DNA of 36,071 bases from Brenneria salicis ATCC 15712 = DSM 30166 (GCF_003315515.1 NZ_QNRY01000036.1:1-36071), one strand, 5' to 3'; shown: positions 1 to 9,036, counted from the stretch's first letter. A program made the numbers and translations. Notes: generated from the sequence alone by a model not told the origin.

Positions 1-24
1 GTCGGTAAAGCGTGATTTTTTCAT
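1..24 (-). mobile_element. 5' end of IS3-type transposase orfA (cut by window edge)
   Basis: Only the first eight codons are inside the window. They read MKKSRFTD on the minus strand, starting at the ATG at 22-24, with a GGAG ribosome-binding site seven bases upstream. This opening is typical of OrfA of IS3-family elements (helix-turn-helix protein, IS407-like groups). The element end may be near base 71, where the minus strand reads TGTTCATAAGT, but no partner inverted repeat can be seen. The family call is by recognition of a very short stretch, so the copy could be intact or broken beyond the edge. Confidence 0.5.
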
Positions 25-148
25 AGCGAATCTCCTGCGTTCAGATTACGAGAAAATTCTACTTATGAACACTTCGCTTTTTCGGGGGGATTACCGGCGC
101 TTTTTCTTTGGCAGTATAAGCGTGCTCAATAGGGCTAACCGCTATATG

Positions 149-173
149 AACCGGCTACGAAGCCGGTTTTTTT
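149..173 (+). terminator. Rho-independent terminator
   Basis: An 8-bp stem AACCGGCT/AGCCGGTT with an ACGA loop is followed by a run of seven T on the plus strand. No gene inside the window reads into it from the left on that strand, so it may belong to a gene lost or displaced by the insertion at the left edge. Confidence 0.7.
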
Positions 174-212
174 GTACCCGATCAAACAGTAATGACAGCA
201 GCGGATCATGAT

Positions 213-333
213 GTTGGTTCAATCAGGGGTTAGTGTTGGTTCAAAACGCCCCTGCGTTGGTTCAGTTTTTGATAAAATAACTAATAAAAACAACCATCTT
301 TACAAATTGAACCAACTGAACCGACTGAACTAA
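213..333. repeat. Iteron-like array of GTTGGTTCA / TGAACCAAC
   Basis: Three direct copies of GTTGGTTCA start at 213, 235 and 256, spaced 22 and 21 bp, about two helical turns. After an A+T-rich stretch (about 265-305) come three copies in the opposite orientation, TGAACCAAC, TGAACCGAC and TGAACTAAC, starting at 308, 317 and 326 with 9-bp spacing. This layout resembles initiator-protein iterons flanking an A+T-rich unwinding region, as in P4-type satellite replication regions, or a clustered repressor operator. The array is seen directly; the role is inferred. No convincing gene lies between 1 and 548 beyond the orfA start. Confidence 0.6.
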
Positions 334-504
334 CATACTTTTGCTTATATATGCGTTTTCAGAAAAGTGAATTGTAGATCTGGTTATTGTGGGTTGGGGC
401 AATACCGCTGATCCTACGGCGTCCAGAGTAGGGTTGTTAAATGAACATAAAACAGTCAATCATCACTATGATTACCCCTGCAAAATATCCCCGGCATATC
501 CCCG

Positions 505-541
505 AAAAAACAAAGGAGCCACGCTGTTAACGTAACTCCTT
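505..541 (-). terminator. Terminator of the tRNA-Ile transcript
   Basis: Reading the minus strand just past the tRNA, AAGGAG and ACG pair with CGT and CTCCTT across a two-base internal bulge. TTTGTTTTTT follows. It lies 8 bases past the tRNA CCA end. Confidence 0.65.
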
Positions 542-548
542 GAAATTC

Positions 549-624
549 TGGTGGCCCCTGTTGGGTTTGAACCAACGACCAATCGATTATGAGTCGACTG
601 CTCTAACCACTGAGCTAAGGGGCC
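549..624 (-). tRNA. ileX: tRNA-Ile (CAU anticodon, lysidine-type)
   Basis: A 76-nt tRNA read on the minus strand. The acceptor stem is GGCCCCT/AGGGGCC with an encoded ACCA end, the D-arm is GCTCAGTGGTTAGAGC, and the T-arm contains GGTTCAAACCC. The anticodon loop is ACTCATAAT, giving CAU. The GGCCCCTTAGCTCAGTGGTT start is that of the minor tRNA-Ile2, whose C34 is modified to lysidine by TilS to read AUA; it is not an initiator or elongator tRNA-Met. The possible element remnant at 1-548 lies on its 3' side, the usual side for integrase insertion. Confidence 0.93.
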
Positions 625-635
625 GACGGGCGGAG

Positions 636-665
636 ATTATACGGTAATGTGCGGGGAAAGGTCTA
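636..665 (-). promoter_or_regulatory. Sigma-70 promoter of tRNA-Ile
   Basis: A perfect TATAAT -10 box (minus strand, 641 to 636) is followed by a G+C-rich discriminator before the tRNA, as usual for growth-rate-controlled stable RNA promoters. A weaker -35 candidate, TAGACC (665 to 660), sits 18 bp upstream. Confidence 0.65.
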
Positions 666-765
666 TAGCTCTTCAGCCGGATGGCTGTTTTCTACTCAGG
701 ATAGCTTGTTGTTATTATTGTCAGATTTTGCGATAAAAGCGGTAAACTCCGCATCAAGGAGAGGT

Positions 766-1266
766 ATGATTACGGACATTCTGGCGCCAAATCTGTCAGT
801 GGCTTTTTGTGGCATCAACCCAAGGTTATCGACGGCCCACCATGGGTATCATTTTGCCAATCCCAGCAATCGTTTTTGGAAAGTCATCCACCAGGCCGGA
901 TTCACTGAGCGTCTGTTGAGGCCTGAAGAAGAAGTGCATTTGTTGGATACCGGCTGTGGCATCACGATGCTGGTTGAGCGACCGACGGTAGAAGCGACGG
1001 CGTTGGCAAAAGAGGAATTGTTGCGGGGCGGTGAAGCGGTTATTGAAAAAATGCGCCGTTACCAACCGCGCGTGCTGGCCATTTTGGGTAAGCAGGCGTT
1101 CAGTCTGGCATTCGGTATTAAAAAGGTCGACTGGGGACGGCAGGCATTGACCATCGGCGATACTCAGGTCTGGGTTCTGCCTAATCCCAGCGGCTTGAAT
1201 CGTGCGACGCTGGAATCGCTGGTGTTGTCCTATCGGGCGCTTTATCAGGCGCTTCAGGAAGGTTAA
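766..1266 (+). CDS. mug: G/U(T) mismatch-specific DNA glycosylase Mug
   Basis: Mug removes uracil and 3,N4-ethenocytosine opposite guanine and starts base excision repair. The protein is 166 residues (E. coli about 168) and belongs to the uracil-DNA glycosylase superfamily. The catalytic-pocket motif GINP is near residues 16-19, and the intercalation loop NPSGLNR sits near the C-terminus, where E. coli has NPSGLSR. A longer reading frame opens at 649, but the ATG at 766 has an AGGAGAGG ribosome-binding site and gives the family length. It is a single gene convergent with rpoD, as in E. coli. Confidence 0.95.
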   Translation: MITDILAPNLSVAFCGINPRLSTAHHGYHFANPSNRFWKVIHQAGFTERLLRPEEEVHLLDTGCGITMLVERPTVEATALAKEELLRGGEAVIEKMRRYQPRVLAILGKQAFSLAFGIKKVDWGRQALTIGDTQVWVLPNPSGLNRATLESLVLSYRALYQALQEG

Positions 1267-1290
1267 GCGGTCTGTGGATAAATGCATGGC

Positions 1291-1320
1291 AAAAAATAAC
1301 CCCGGCGGAAACCGGGGTTA
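1291..1320 (-). terminator. rpoD operon terminator
   Basis: A 9-bp stem TAACCCCGG/CCGGGGTTA with a 6-nt loop is followed on the minus strand by six T. It closes the rpsU-dnaG-rpoD operon, facing the 3' end of mug. Confidence 0.88.
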
Positions 1321-1349
1321 TCAGGAAGTATGATTAGCAATCGAACGAA

Positions 1350-3185
1350 TTAATCATCCAGGAAGCTGCGCAGAACTTCTGAACGGCTAGGGTGACGCAG
1401 TTTGCGTAACGCTTTCGCTTCGATCTGGCGAATACGTTCACGTGTTACATCAAACTGTTTACCCACTTCTTCCAGCGTGTGATCGGTATTCATATCAATA
1501 CCGAAACGCATACGCAGTACTTTCGCTTCACGAGCGGTCAGCCCTGCCAGTACGTCGTGTGTGGCGGAACGCAAGCTTTCCGAGGTTGCGGAATCCAGCG
1601 GTAGCTCAAGCGTCGTATCTTCGATAAAGTCGCCCAGATGTGAATCTTCATCATCACCGATTGGCGTTTCCATCGAAATCGGCTCTTTGGCGATCTTCAG
1701 TACTTTACGAATCTTGTCTTCCGGCATCAGCATACGTTCGGCAAGTTCTTCCGGCGTCGGCTCACGACCCATTTCCTGTAGCATCTGGCGTGAAATACGG
1801 TTGAGTTTGTTGATCGTCTCAATCATATGCACCGGAATACGGATGGTGCGAGCCTGGTCCGCGATAGAACGTGTAATAGCCTGACGAATCCACCAGGTGG
1901 CATAGGTCGAGAATTTATAACCACGGCGATATTCAAATTTGTCTACCGCTTTCATCAGGCCGATATTGCCCTCCTGAATCAGGTCAAGGAACTGCAAACC
2001 ACGGTTGGTGTATTTCTTCGCGATGGAAATTACCAGACGCAAGTTTGCTTCAACCATCTCTTTCTTCGCACGGCGAGCTTTCGCTTCACCAATCGACATA
2101 CGACGGTTGATGTCTTTGACCTGCTCGATGGTCAGGCCGGTTTCTTCTTCAATCTGATGCAGCTTTTGCAGGCTGCGCTTAACATCGTCTGCTACGTCAT
2201 GCAACTTCTCTGACCAGGGTTTGCCCATCGCAATGGCGGCGGTGAACCAGCTTTCGCTGGTCTCATTGCCGGAGAACAGCGTGACGAAGTTTTTCTTCGG
2301 CATTTTGCACTGTTCAACACACAGCTTCATGATCAAGCGTTCCTGAATTCGCACGCGATCCATCATGGAGCGCATACTGTTGACCAGGAAATCAAACTGT
2401 TTAGGCACCAGACGGAATTGTTTGAAGACTTCCGACAGATTCATGATCTCCTGCGCCGCTTTCGCATGATTACGACCGTGCATCTTGATGACCTGACGTG
2501 TCGTTTCATATTGCTGACGCAACTCCGTAAATTTCTCACGGGCCAACTCAGGATCGATGCTGTTATCATCTTCGGTATCGTCGTCTTCTTCTTCCTCTTC
2601 ATCATCGTCCATTTCTTCGCTTGAAAGCTCAGAACCGACGTGAGTCGCGGTAGGCGCGATATCTTCCTCCGCATTCGGATCGACAAATCCGGTGATCAGA
2701 TCGGACAAACGGCTTTCACCCGCTTCAACACGATCATATTGATCCAGCAGATACGTGATCGCTTCCGGGTACTCGGCAACAGAGCATTGAACCTGATTGA
2801 TCCCATCTTCGATACGTTTGGCGATATCAATCTCACCTTCACGCGTCAGCAGTTCAACGGTGCCCATTTCACGCATGTACATGCGAACCGGATCGGTCGT
2901 GCGGCCAATTTCCGATTCAACGCTGGATAGCACTTGAGCAGCAGCCTCTGCCGCATCTTCATCTGTGTCAGCGGTATTTTCTGCCAGTAATAGATCATCC
3001 GCATCCGGTGCTTCTTCCATCACCTGGATGCCCATGTCATTAATCATCTGGATGATGTCTTCGATCTGATCGGAGTCGATGATATCTTCCGGCAGATGGT
3101 CATTGACCTCAGCATAGGTCAGGTAGCCTTGCTCCTTACCACGGGTGACAAGTAGCTTTAGCTGTGACTGCGGGTTTTGCTCCAT
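1350..3185 (-). CDS. rpoD: RNA polymerase primary sigma factor sigma-70
   Basis: This is the housekeeping sigma factor that directs RNA polymerase to -10/-35 promoters. It has 611 residues (E. coli 613). Region 1.1 is at the N-terminus. The non-conserved region contains the acidic run [16 protein letters not shown] near residue 190. Region 2.3-2.4 is [14 protein letters not shown], followed by region 3, and region 4.2 is [20 protein letters not shown] close to the C-terminal SFLDD. It is the last gene of the macromolecular synthesis operon, 155 bp after dnaG. In E. coli a heat-shock promoter inside dnaG also drives it; I did not locate one here. Confidence 0.98.
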   Translation of the reverse strand: MEQNPQSQLKLLVTRGKEQGYLTYAEVNDHLPEDIIDSDQIEDIIQMINDMGIQVMEEAPDADDLLLAENTADTDEDAAEAAAQVLSSVESEIGRTTDPVRMYMREMGTVELLTREGEIDIAKRIEDGINQVQCSVAEYPEAITYLLDQYDRVEAGESRLSDLITGFVDPNAEEDIAPTATHVGSELSSEEMDDDEEEEEDDDTEDDNSIDPELAREKFTELRQQYETTRQVIKMHGRNHAKAAQEIMNLSEVFKQFRLVPKQFDFLVNSMRSMMDRVRIQERLIMKLCVEQCKMPKKNFVTLFSGNETSESWFTAAIAMGKPWSEKLHDVADDVKRSLQKLHQIEEETGLTIEQVKDINRRMSIGEAKARRAKKEMVEANLRLVISIAKKYTNRGLQFLDLIQEGNIGLMKAVDKFEYRRGYKFSTYATWWIRQAITRSIADQARTIRIPVHMIETINKLNRISRQMLQEMGREPTPEELAERMLMPEDKIRKVLKIAKEPISMETPIGDDEDSHLGDFIEDTTLELPLDSATSESLRSATHDVLAGLTAREAKVLRMRFGIDMNTDHTLEEVGKQFDVTRERIRQIEAKALRKLRHPSRSEVLRSFLDD

Positions 3186-3340
3186 AAGACGGTATCCACA
3201 CTTCAGAGTATTTGGGTTGGTGTCGGTCGGCGTAATTCGCCAACAATAGCATTAGGGGTATTTTTCTTATCGCCGCAGCCCCTGTCACGGCTCTTTGCAG
3301 AGCTCAACTCCGCTATTTATCGGCAATTAAGCCTCGGTAA

Positions 3341-5095
3341 TTAGTCTTTTCTGGTTAAAGCTAGTTGCAACGCCCAAAGCTCTTTTTTCTCTTTGGCGTT
3401 AAGCCCATGTGTTCTTTCACGGGCAATCAATGTTTCCTGACGCTGCTTTAGCAGTTGATCGTAGAGTTCCGCCAGGCTTATCCTGAACTTGTCGTCCAGT
3501 TCATCCTCTTCGATCATATGGTTCCAGGAAGCCATGGTTTCAAGCTGCTTGCGGTATTTACTGTCCCTGTATTTCTCAAGTAACAACCCCATGCTCATTC
3601 CGGGGCTGGCGTTACAGGTTTTTACCAGGTCCTGCAACAGAGACAAACCTGCGACCTTGCTTTCTTCAATCCCTTCCAGAGTTAGATCAGGCACTTCCAC
3701 AGACAGTCTGGGGTTCTGCACCAAAAGTCCTATAAGTATACGCATAGTTGTGACTTTTAGCTGCGGCGGCTGATAGGGTTGAGCCTGTTCCGCCACTTTT
3801 GGCAACAATTTGTCCAACTGGTTGTCATCCAGAATCCCGAGTTTCTTGCCAAGCTGCTGGCGCAAATATAAACGCTGCGTCTCGCCTGGAACCTGACCAA
3901 TCAAGGGCAGGGCCAGCGTGCTGAGTTTGGTTCGTCCGTCGGGCGAACTCATGTCCACCTGCTGTTGTAATGTCTCAAAAAGAAATTGCGACAGCGGTAA
4001 GGCTTGCTCCATCCGCTGCTCGAAAGCAGTCTTGCCTTCTTTACGAACCAGCGTGTCGGGATCTTCGCCGTCAGGCAGGAACATAAAACGTAGCTGACGG
4101 CCATCATTCAAATAAGGCAGCGCGGTTTCCAGGGCGCGCCACGCGGCTTCCCGGCCAGCGCGATCGCCGTCGTAACAACAGACGACCTGATCAGTGGCGC
4201 GAAATAGTAACTGAATGTGATCGGCCGTCGTGGATGTTCCCAACGAGGCAACCGCATAATCAATACTAAATTGCGCCAGGGCAACCACGTCCATGTACCC
4301 CTCAACCACCAGTAAACGTTTAAGTTCAGGGTGGCTTTGCTGCGCTTCATAAAGACCATAGAGTTGGCGGCCTTTATGAAAAATCTCTGTTTCAGGCGAA
4401 TTCAGATATTTTGGCGTGCCATCGCCCAATACCCGACCGCCGAATGCAATAACCCGACCGCGCTTATCGCGGATGGGAAACATCACACGTTCGCGGAAAC
4501 GATCATAAGTACGACCCTGGTCATTAGTCACCAACATACCGGCATCGTTCAATGTACTGCGATCGTCACTGTTGCGACCGAAACGTTTTAACGCGTTGTC
4601 CCAACCGGGAGGCGCAAAGCCAATAGCAAAATGACGAATCACATCGGCGCTCAGTCCCCTCTGCTGCAAATATTGCAAGGCAGGGGCGCCAATGGACTGA
4701 CTTAATGTTTGTTGATAGAACGCACTTAATTGTTCCATCAAGGCATATAAACTTTGTCGCTGGTGACGTTCAAGCTGGGTTGGCCCGGTACCGGTTTCAT
4801 ACGGTACTTCAAGGCCATGCATCGTAGCCATTTCTTCAATACTTTCAACGAATTCAAGCCGATCGTAATTCATTAAAAAGTCGACCGCGTTACCATGCGC
4901 GCCACAGCCAAAACAATGATAGAACTGCTTATCGCCATTAACGGTGAATGACGGGGTTTTTTCGTGGTGGAACGGGCAACACGCGTGATAATTTTTGCCC
5001 TGCTTTTTCAGTTTGACGCGCGCATCGATAAGATCGACGATGTCAGTGCGAGCAAGCAGGTCATTGATAAATACGCGTGGAATTCGTCCAGCCAT
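3341..5095 (-). CDS. dnaG: DNA primase DnaG
   Basis: Primase makes the RNA primers for leading- and lagging-strand synthesis at the replication fork and docks on DnaB helicase. It has 584 residues (E. coli 581). The N-terminal CHC2 zinc module has C40, H43, C61 and C64. The RNA polymerase core and Toprim fold follow, with VVEGYMD (catalytic Glu) and YDGDRAG. The C-terminal third is the less conserved helicase-binding domain. It is the middle gene of the operon. Its low expression relative to rpsU fits the hairpin at 5144-5171 in front of it. Confidence 0.97.
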   Translation of the reverse strand: MAGRIPRVFINDLLARTDIVDLIDARVKLKKQGKNYHACCPFHHEKTPSFTVNGDKQFYHCFGCGAHGNAVDFLMNYDRLEFVESIEEMATMHGLEVPYETGTGPTQLERHQRQSLYALMEQLSAFYQQTLSQSIGAPALQYLQQRGLSADVIRHFAIGFAPPGWDNALKRFGRNSDDRSTLNDAGMLVTNDQGRTYDRFRERVMFPIRDKRGRVIAFGGRVLGDGTPKYLNSPETEIFHKGRQLYGLYEAQQSHPELKRLLVVEGYMDVVALAQFSIDYAVASLGTSTTADHIQLLFRATDQVVCCYDGDRAGREAAWRALETALPYLNDGRQLRFMFLPDGEDPDTLVRKEGKTAFEQRMEQALPLSQFLFETLQQQVDMSSPDGRTKLSTLALPLIGQVPGETQRLYLRQQLGKKLGILDDNQLDKLLPKVAEQAQPYQPPQLKVTTMRILIGLLVQNPRLSVEVPDLTLEGIEESKVAGLSLLQDLVKTCNASPGMSMGLLLEKYRDSKYRKQLETMASWNHMIEEDELDDKFRISLAELYDQLLKQRQETLIARERTHGLNAKEKKELWALQLALTRKD

Positions 5096-5131
5096 AAGCC
5101 CCTGTTTCTTAACTTATAAACGATAGCTTAT

Positions 5132-5171
5132 AAACGACAACAAGCCGCGCATTCCTTTCGGAAAGCACGGC
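5132..5171 (-). terminator. Intra-operon attenuating terminator between rpsU and dnaG
   Basis: On the minus strand GCCGTGC pairs with GCGCGGC (one G-U pair), an inner TTCC/GGAA continues the stem, and the T-rich TTGTTGTCGTTT follows. The position matches the partial terminator known between rpsU and dnaG in E. coli, which keeps primase low while S21 is made in quantity. An 11-nt direct repeat (CTTATAAACGA at 5113 and 5127) lies just beyond it. Confidence 0.7.
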
Positions 5172-5232
5172 CTTCGTATGCAACTGCTAAGTCTGCGGAT
5201 TAATCACGCGGTGGAGGAAAACCTCCTGAAAA

Positions 5233-5460
<228 letters not shown>

Positions 5461-5479
5461 TCAATAAATTCGGTTTGCC

Positions 5480-5496
5480 GCTGGCCTTGTGCCAGC
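5480..5496 (-). promoter_or_regulatory. rpsU leader hairpin
   Basis: A 6-bp perfect stem GCTGGC/GCCAGC with a 5-nt loop lies in the untranslated leader between the rpsU promoter and its start codon. It is not followed by a T run, so it is more likely a structural leader element than a terminator. Confidence 0.4.
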
Positions 5497-5515
5497 CTTT
5501 TCAAAATGGTGCGGA

Positions 5516-5545
5516 ATTCTACTGCAAACGGGGCGCCTTTGTAAA
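5516..5545 (-). promoter_or_regulatory. rpsU operon promoter
   Basis: On the minus strand TTTACA (5545 to 5540) is separated by 18 bp from TAGAAT (5521 to 5516). This is a strong sigma-70 promoter about 65-70 bp upstream of the rpsU start. Confidence 0.72.
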
Positions 5546-5602
5546 GCATTGCGGTGATCGTAAAACACCCAGTCTTCGTCGGCACGGAAACCAAGGGGCT
5601 TA

Positions 5603-5611
5603 TGGTAGACT
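5603..5611 (+). promoter_or_regulatory. Extended -10 promoter of tsaD
   Basis: TGGTAGACT is an extended -10 (TGn plus TAGACT) about 64 bp upstream of the tsaD start. No good -35 is visible, as is common with extended -10 promoters. Confidence 0.4.
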
Positions 5612-5674
5612 ATTCGCCGCATGAAGCAAGCTGCATTAATGAAAGCTTGTCCCGTAATATAAGTAGGAAAAGCA

Positions 5675-6688
5675 ATGCGCGTATTGGGTATCGAAACATC
5701 CTGTGATGAAACCGGCGTGGCCATCTATGACACGCAGGTTGGTTTACTCGCCAATCAACTCTACAGCCAGGTAAAACTGCATGCCGACTACGGTGGCGTA
5801 GTGCCTGAACTGGCGTCACGCGATCACGTGCGTAAAACGGTGCCGTTGATCCAGGCGGCGCTGCTTGAAGCCGGGTTAAAAGCCAGCGACATTGATGGCG
5901 TGGCATATACCGCAGGCCCTGGACTGGTTGGCGCGTTGCTGGTTGGCGCAACTATTGGGCGAGCGCTGGCGTTTGCCTGGAATGTGCCGGCGGTTCCAGT
6001 TCACCATATGGAAGCACATCTGTTGGCGCCGATGCTGGAAGAGAATCCGCCGGAGTTTCCGTTTGTGGCATTGCTGGTTTCCGGTGGTCATACCCAATTG
6101 ATTAGCGTTACGGGGATTGGCGAATATCAACTGCTTGGCGAATCGATCGACGACGCGGCGGGCGAAGCCTTCGATAAAACGGCAAAACTGTTAGGGTTGG
6201 ATTATCCCGGTGGACCAATGTTGTCGAAAATGGCGCAGACTGGCGATGCCGCGCGTTTTACGTTCCCGCGCCCAATGACCGATCGGCCTGGTCTGGACTT
6301 CAGCTTCTCCGGTCTTAAGACGTTTGCCGCCAGCACCATCCGAAATAATGACGATCATGCGCAGACACGCGCCGATATTGCTCGTGCCTTTGAAGATGCG
6401 GTTGTGGATACGCTATCAATCAAATGTCGTAGAGCGCTGGATGAAACCGGCTTCAAACGTTTGGTTATCGCGGGTGGGGTGAGCGCCAACCAGACGCTGA
6501 GTCAGCGTCTGGGGGAAATGATGGCGAAACGCGGCGGCGCGGTATTTTATGCGCGCCCTGAGTTTTGTACCGATAATGGCGCCATGATTGCCTATGCTGG
6601 CGTGGTTCGTTTGCAATACGGACAAAGCCATGATCTCGGTGTCGCCGTGCGCCCTCGCTGGCCGTTAGCCGAGTTGCCGGGCATTTAA
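5675..6688 (+). CDS. tsaD: tRNA N6-threonylcarbamoyladenosine transferase TsaD
   Basis: TsaD (formerly Gcp/YgjD) transfers the threonylcarbamoyl group to A37 of ANN-decoding tRNAs, together with TsaB, TsaE and TsaC. It has 337 residues, the E. coli length. The Kae1/Gcp signature shows the metal ligands H111 and H115 in HHMEAH and the nucleotide loop VSGGHTQL; a C-terminal GGVSANQ and a TDNGAMIAY motif follow. It is divergent from rpsU, as in many enterobacteria, but here its downstream neighbour is argR. Confidence 0.97.
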   Translation: MRVLGIETSCDETGVAIYDTQVGLLANQLYSQVKLHADYGGVVPELASRDHVRKTVPLIQAALLEAGLKASDIDGVAYTAGPGLVGALLVGATIGRALAFAWNVPAVPVHHMEAHLLAPMLEENPPEFPFVALLVSGGHTQLISVTGIGEYQLLGESIDDAAGEAFDKTAKLLGLDYPGGPMLSKMAQTGDAARFTFPRPMTDRPGLDFSFSGLKTFAASTIRNNDDHAQTRADIARAFEDAVVDTLSIKCRRALDETGFKRLVIAGGVSANQTLSQRLGEMMAKRGGAVFYARPEFCTDNGAMIAYAGVVRLQYGQSHDLGVAVRPRWPLAELPGI

Positions 6689-6695
6689 TCGATTA

Positions 6696-6721
6696 TCACC
6701 AGCAACTTACATTACTGGTGA
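6696..6721 (+). terminator. Possible tsaD terminator hairpin
   Basis: TCACCAG/CTGGTGA forms a 7-bp stem with a 12-nt loop just past the tsaD stop. Only an AAATAGC stretch and a delayed TTTTT follow, so the terminator call is weak. Confidence 0.35.
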
Positions 6722-6753
6722 AATAGCATGTCAATTTTTAGCAAAATTGCAAA

Positions 6754-6781
6754 GCGTTATCGCGGTTTGCCGTGATAACGC
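6754..6781 (-). terminator. argR terminator
   Basis: A 12-bp stem GCGTTATCGCGG/CCGTGATAACGC with a TTTG loop and one G-U pair lies 3 bp past the argR stop. On the minus strand it is followed by the modest T-rich TTTGCAATTTTGC. Confidence 0.65.
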
Positions 6782-6784
6782 CCG

Positions 6785-7255
6785 TTATAATTCCTGCTCG
6801 AAAAGAATCAGAATGGCTTCATAGAGTTGTTTGACGCTGAAGCCTCTGGCTGGTGTGGTGAATATGGTGTCATCACCGGCAATGGTGCCCAGAATGCCTT
6901 CCGATTTTCCCAGGGAGTCGAGCAGGCGGGCAATCAGTTGCGCTGCGCCGGGGCTGGTATGGATCACCACTACGGCATCATTATAATCAACATCTAATAC
7001 CAGATTTTTCAACGGACTGGTCGTGGTCGGCACGCCAAGTTCTGCGGGCAGACAGTACACCATTTCCATTTTGGCATTACGTGTACGGACCGCGCCAAAT
7101 TTAGTCAGCATACGTGAGACTTTGGATTGATTGATGTTTTCGAATCCATCGTCTTGTAAAGCCTGCACAATCTCGCTTTGGGAACTGAATTTTTCTTCCT
7201 TCAGCAGCGCTTTGAACGCTCTAACTAAATCTTCTTGTTTTATCGAGTTACGCAT
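6785..7255 (-). CDS. argR: Arginine repressor ArgR
   Basis: ArgR is a hexameric, arginine-dependent regulator of the arg regulon and a cofactor for XerCD recombination at cer-like sites. It has 156 residues, as in E. coli. The N-terminal winged helix contains [10 protein letters not shown] and [20 protein letters not shown]. The C-terminal core has the arginine-binding [10 protein letters not shown] motif. A longer frame opens at 7318, but the ATG at 7255 gives the family start [11 protein letters not shown], and the upstream portion is the operator region. It is divergent from mdh, as in E. coli. Confidence 0.97.
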   Translation of the reverse strand: MRNSIKQEDLVRAFKALLKEEKFSSQSEIVQALQDDGFENINQSKVSRMLTKFGAVRTRNAKMEMVYCLPAELGVPTTTSPLKNLVLDVDYNDAVVVIHTSPGAAQLIARLLDSLGKSEGILGTIAGDDTIFTTPARGFSVKQLYEAILILFEQEL

Positions 7256-7281
7256 TCTGCACCGGACTAGCATTATTCTTG

Positions 7282-7319
7282 GTTTTATTATTATGCAGAA
7301 GAGTGAATTTTTATGCAAT
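7282..7319. promoter_or_regulatory. Paired ARG boxes (argR autoregulation)
   Basis: The better box has the core TGAATTTTTATGCA (7304-7317), one base off TGAAT-N4-ATTCA. A weaker box (7282-7299) ends in the same ATGCA half. Counting 18 bp per box, they are 2 bp apart, the atypical spacing known for argR itself, where other arg operators use 3 bp. Confidence 0.65.
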
Positions 7320-7725
7320 GAAAATGCCTATAACATCATCTGCAAGCGTTCACCACTTCTCTCTAAGATAATTAAACGGGCATGGTATCGATAGACTAAG
7401 AAATGTGTTCCGCGTCACATAAAAGTGAATAAAATGTTACCAAGATGATGTTTTTTGCATATCGTTGCACAATGTAATGTAGCTGACCAGTTAATTGACC
7501 GTGAATCATCGTCAGGTTACTGCCTGATGCCCCATTAACTTTACTTACCTTTCAAACGCATGACTGTTTTTGGTTTATTATTAGGGACATAGTGTATTTT
7601 TTCGTCTCGAGCGACACATGTTGAACGGTGAGTTGAGGGGTGCTGCTCTATCTCTTCTCGAATTTGAGTTTATAACCTTATGAGTTCACGGCACTTTTTT
7701 ATTTTACGATAATAAGGAGTTTAGG
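7320..7725. other. argR-mdh divergent regulatory region
   Basis: About 400 bp without a credible gene. It holds the mdh promoter region, the CRP-like site at 7404-7419, a small hairpin near 7511-7530 (TCAGG/CCTGA), and several GTTAA/TTAAC stretches that might bind ArcA, which represses mdh in E. coli. The ArcA suggestion is inference only. Confidence 0.6.
7404..7419 (+). promoter_or_regulatory. CRP-binding site upstream of mdh
   Basis: TGTGT-TCCGCG-TCACA matches the CRP consensus TGTGA-N6-TCACA at nine of ten positions. It lies in the mdh upstream region. Catabolite control of mdh by cAMP-CRP is established in E. coli. Confidence 0.6.
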
Positions 7726-8664
7726 ATGAAAGTTGCAGTTCTCGGTGCAGCAGGCGGTATCGGTCAAGCTCTGGCGCTCCTCCTCAAAACCCAGATTCCT
7801 TCAGGTTCAGAATTATCCCTTTATGACATTGCTCCGGTAACGCCAGGAGTTGCTGTTGATCTAAGTCATATCCCGACTGCTGTAAAAATCAAAGGATTTA
7901 GCGGCGAAGACGCAAAACCCGCGCTTGTTGGCGCGGATATCGTTCTTATCTCTGCGGGTGTGGCGCGTAAACCGGGTATGGATCGTTCAGATCTGTTCAA
8001 TGTGAATGCCGGGATCGTGCGCAATCTGGTTGAGCAGATCGCCAGCACTTGTCCTAAAGCCTGCATCGGTATTATCACCAATCCGGTGAATACGACTGTC
8101 GCTATTGCCGCTGAAGTGTTGCGCAAAGCGGGGGTTTACGACAAGAACAAACTGTTTGGCGTCACCACGCTAGACATCATTCGTTCCAATACGTTTGTCG
8201 CTGAACTTAAAGGCAAACAGCCGCAGGATATCAATGTTCCGGTTATCGGCGGACATTCTGGCGTGACTATTCTGCCTTTGCTGTCACAAATCCCTGGCGT
8301 GAGTTTTAGCGAACAGGAAGTCATCAATCTGACAAAACGTATCCAGAACGCGGGTACGGAAGTGGTGGAAGCTAAAGCTGGCGGTGGTTCGGCGACGCTG
8401 TCGATGGGACAAGCGGCCGCGCGTTTTGGCCTGTCTCTGGTTCGTGCCTTGCAGGGTGAAAGCGGTGTGGTGGAATGTACATACGTCGAAAGCGACGGTG
8501 AGTATGCCCGTTTCTTTGCACAGCCGGTTCTGTTAGGTAAAGACGGCATTGTTGAGCGTAAAGCGATTGGTACGCTGAGCGATTTCGAACAGCAGGCGCT
8601 GAAAAATATGCTGGAGACCTTGAATCAGGATATCGCCCTGGGTGAGTCATTCATCAATAACTGA
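7726..8664 (+). CDS. mdh: Malate dehydrogenase (NAD+)
   Basis: Mdh interconverts malate and oxaloacetate with NAD+/NADH in the TCA cycle. It has 312 residues, the E. coli length. The Rossmann motif GAAGGIG is at residues 7-13. Substrate arginines R81 and R87 are in [10 protein letters not shown]150 and R153 are in TTLDIIR, and the catalytic H177 is in GGHSG. An AAGGAG ribosome-binding site precedes the ATG. It is monocistronic, ending at a strong terminator. Confidence 0.98.
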   Translation: MKVAVLGAAGGIGQALALLLKTQIPSGSELSLYDIAPVTPGVAVDLSHIPTAVKIKGFSGEDAKPALVGADIVLISAGVARKPGMDRSDLFNVNAGIVRNLVEQIASTCPKACIGIITNPVNTTVAIAAEVLRKAGVYDKNKLFGVTTLDIIRSNTFVAELKGKQPQDINVPVIGGHSGVTILPLLSQIPGVSFSEQEVINLTKRIQNAGTEVVEAKAGGGSATLSMGQAAARFGLSLVRALQGESGVVECTYVESDGEYARFFAQPVLLGKDGIVERKAIGTLSDFEQQALKNMLETLNQDIALGESFINN

Positions 8665-8691
8665 TGGTGACGTGGATTGAAATATCCTTAT

Positions 8692-8724
8692 AAAAAAGCC
8701 GGAGATAAAATCTCCGGCTTTTTT
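8692..8724. terminator. Bidirectional terminator between mdh and sfsB
   Basis: A 14-bp perfect stem, AAAAAAGCCGGAGA/TCTCCGGCTTTTTT, has A and T tracts on both sides. It serves mdh on the plus strand and the convergent sfsB-like gene on the minus strand. Confidence 0.93.
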
Positions 8725-8752
8725 ATTCATTCACTATTATTATTTGGGCGGA

Positions 8753-9001
8753 TTAATTTTTTCTATCAATGAGTTGGTTGGTTTCTGGATCGTAATATCG
8801 GCTTGGCCATATTTCTGATGGATGAATGCCTAATGCATCGGCGATGAGCCTTTCTCCCTTGGGCCAGGGCCGTGACAGAGCATTAGCAAGCGTTGATGAA
8901 CTCAATCCGGCAGCACGTGATACCGCAGCCAGCGTAGTACCTTTCTTGCGCAGAGCAGCAATAATATCAGCGAGGTGCCAGTCATGTTTCCTTGAACTCA
9001 T
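8753..9001 (-). CDS. sfsB: Ner/Nlp-type DNA-binding regulator SfsB
   Basis: An 82-residue helix-turn-helix protein of the Mu Ner family. The sequence DWHLADIIAALRKKGTTLA, then AAGLSSSTLANALSRPWPKGE and IHPSEIWPSRYYDP, matches E. coli SfsB/Nlp, a small regulator linked to maltose metabolism and located beside ispB in E. coli too. In Mu, Ner is the negative regulator of early transcription and is encoded divergently from the c repressor. Here the gene is likewise divergent from Mu-type DNA-binding genes. An AAGGA site sits directly upstream of the ATG. Its target is unknown here. Confidence 0.88.
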   Translation of the reverse strand: MSSRKHDWHLADIIAALRKKGTTLAAVSRAAGLSSSTLANALSRPWPKGERLIADALGIHPSEIWPSRYYDPETNQLIDRKN

Positions 9002-9036
9002 AATCCTTCCCTTATTTGCTGTAAGACAACTGTGTA

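Noticed and set aside
262..459. 65-residue minus-strand frame upstream of tRNA-Ile
   Set aside because: Its VQSVQLVQ part is just the translated TGAACCAAC repeat array. It has no convincing ribosome-binding site or family resemblance.
5113..5137. 11-bp direct repeat CTTATAAACGA before dnaG
   Set aside because: It is a short tandem duplication in an untranslated gap; seen clearly, but with no further structure or likely function.
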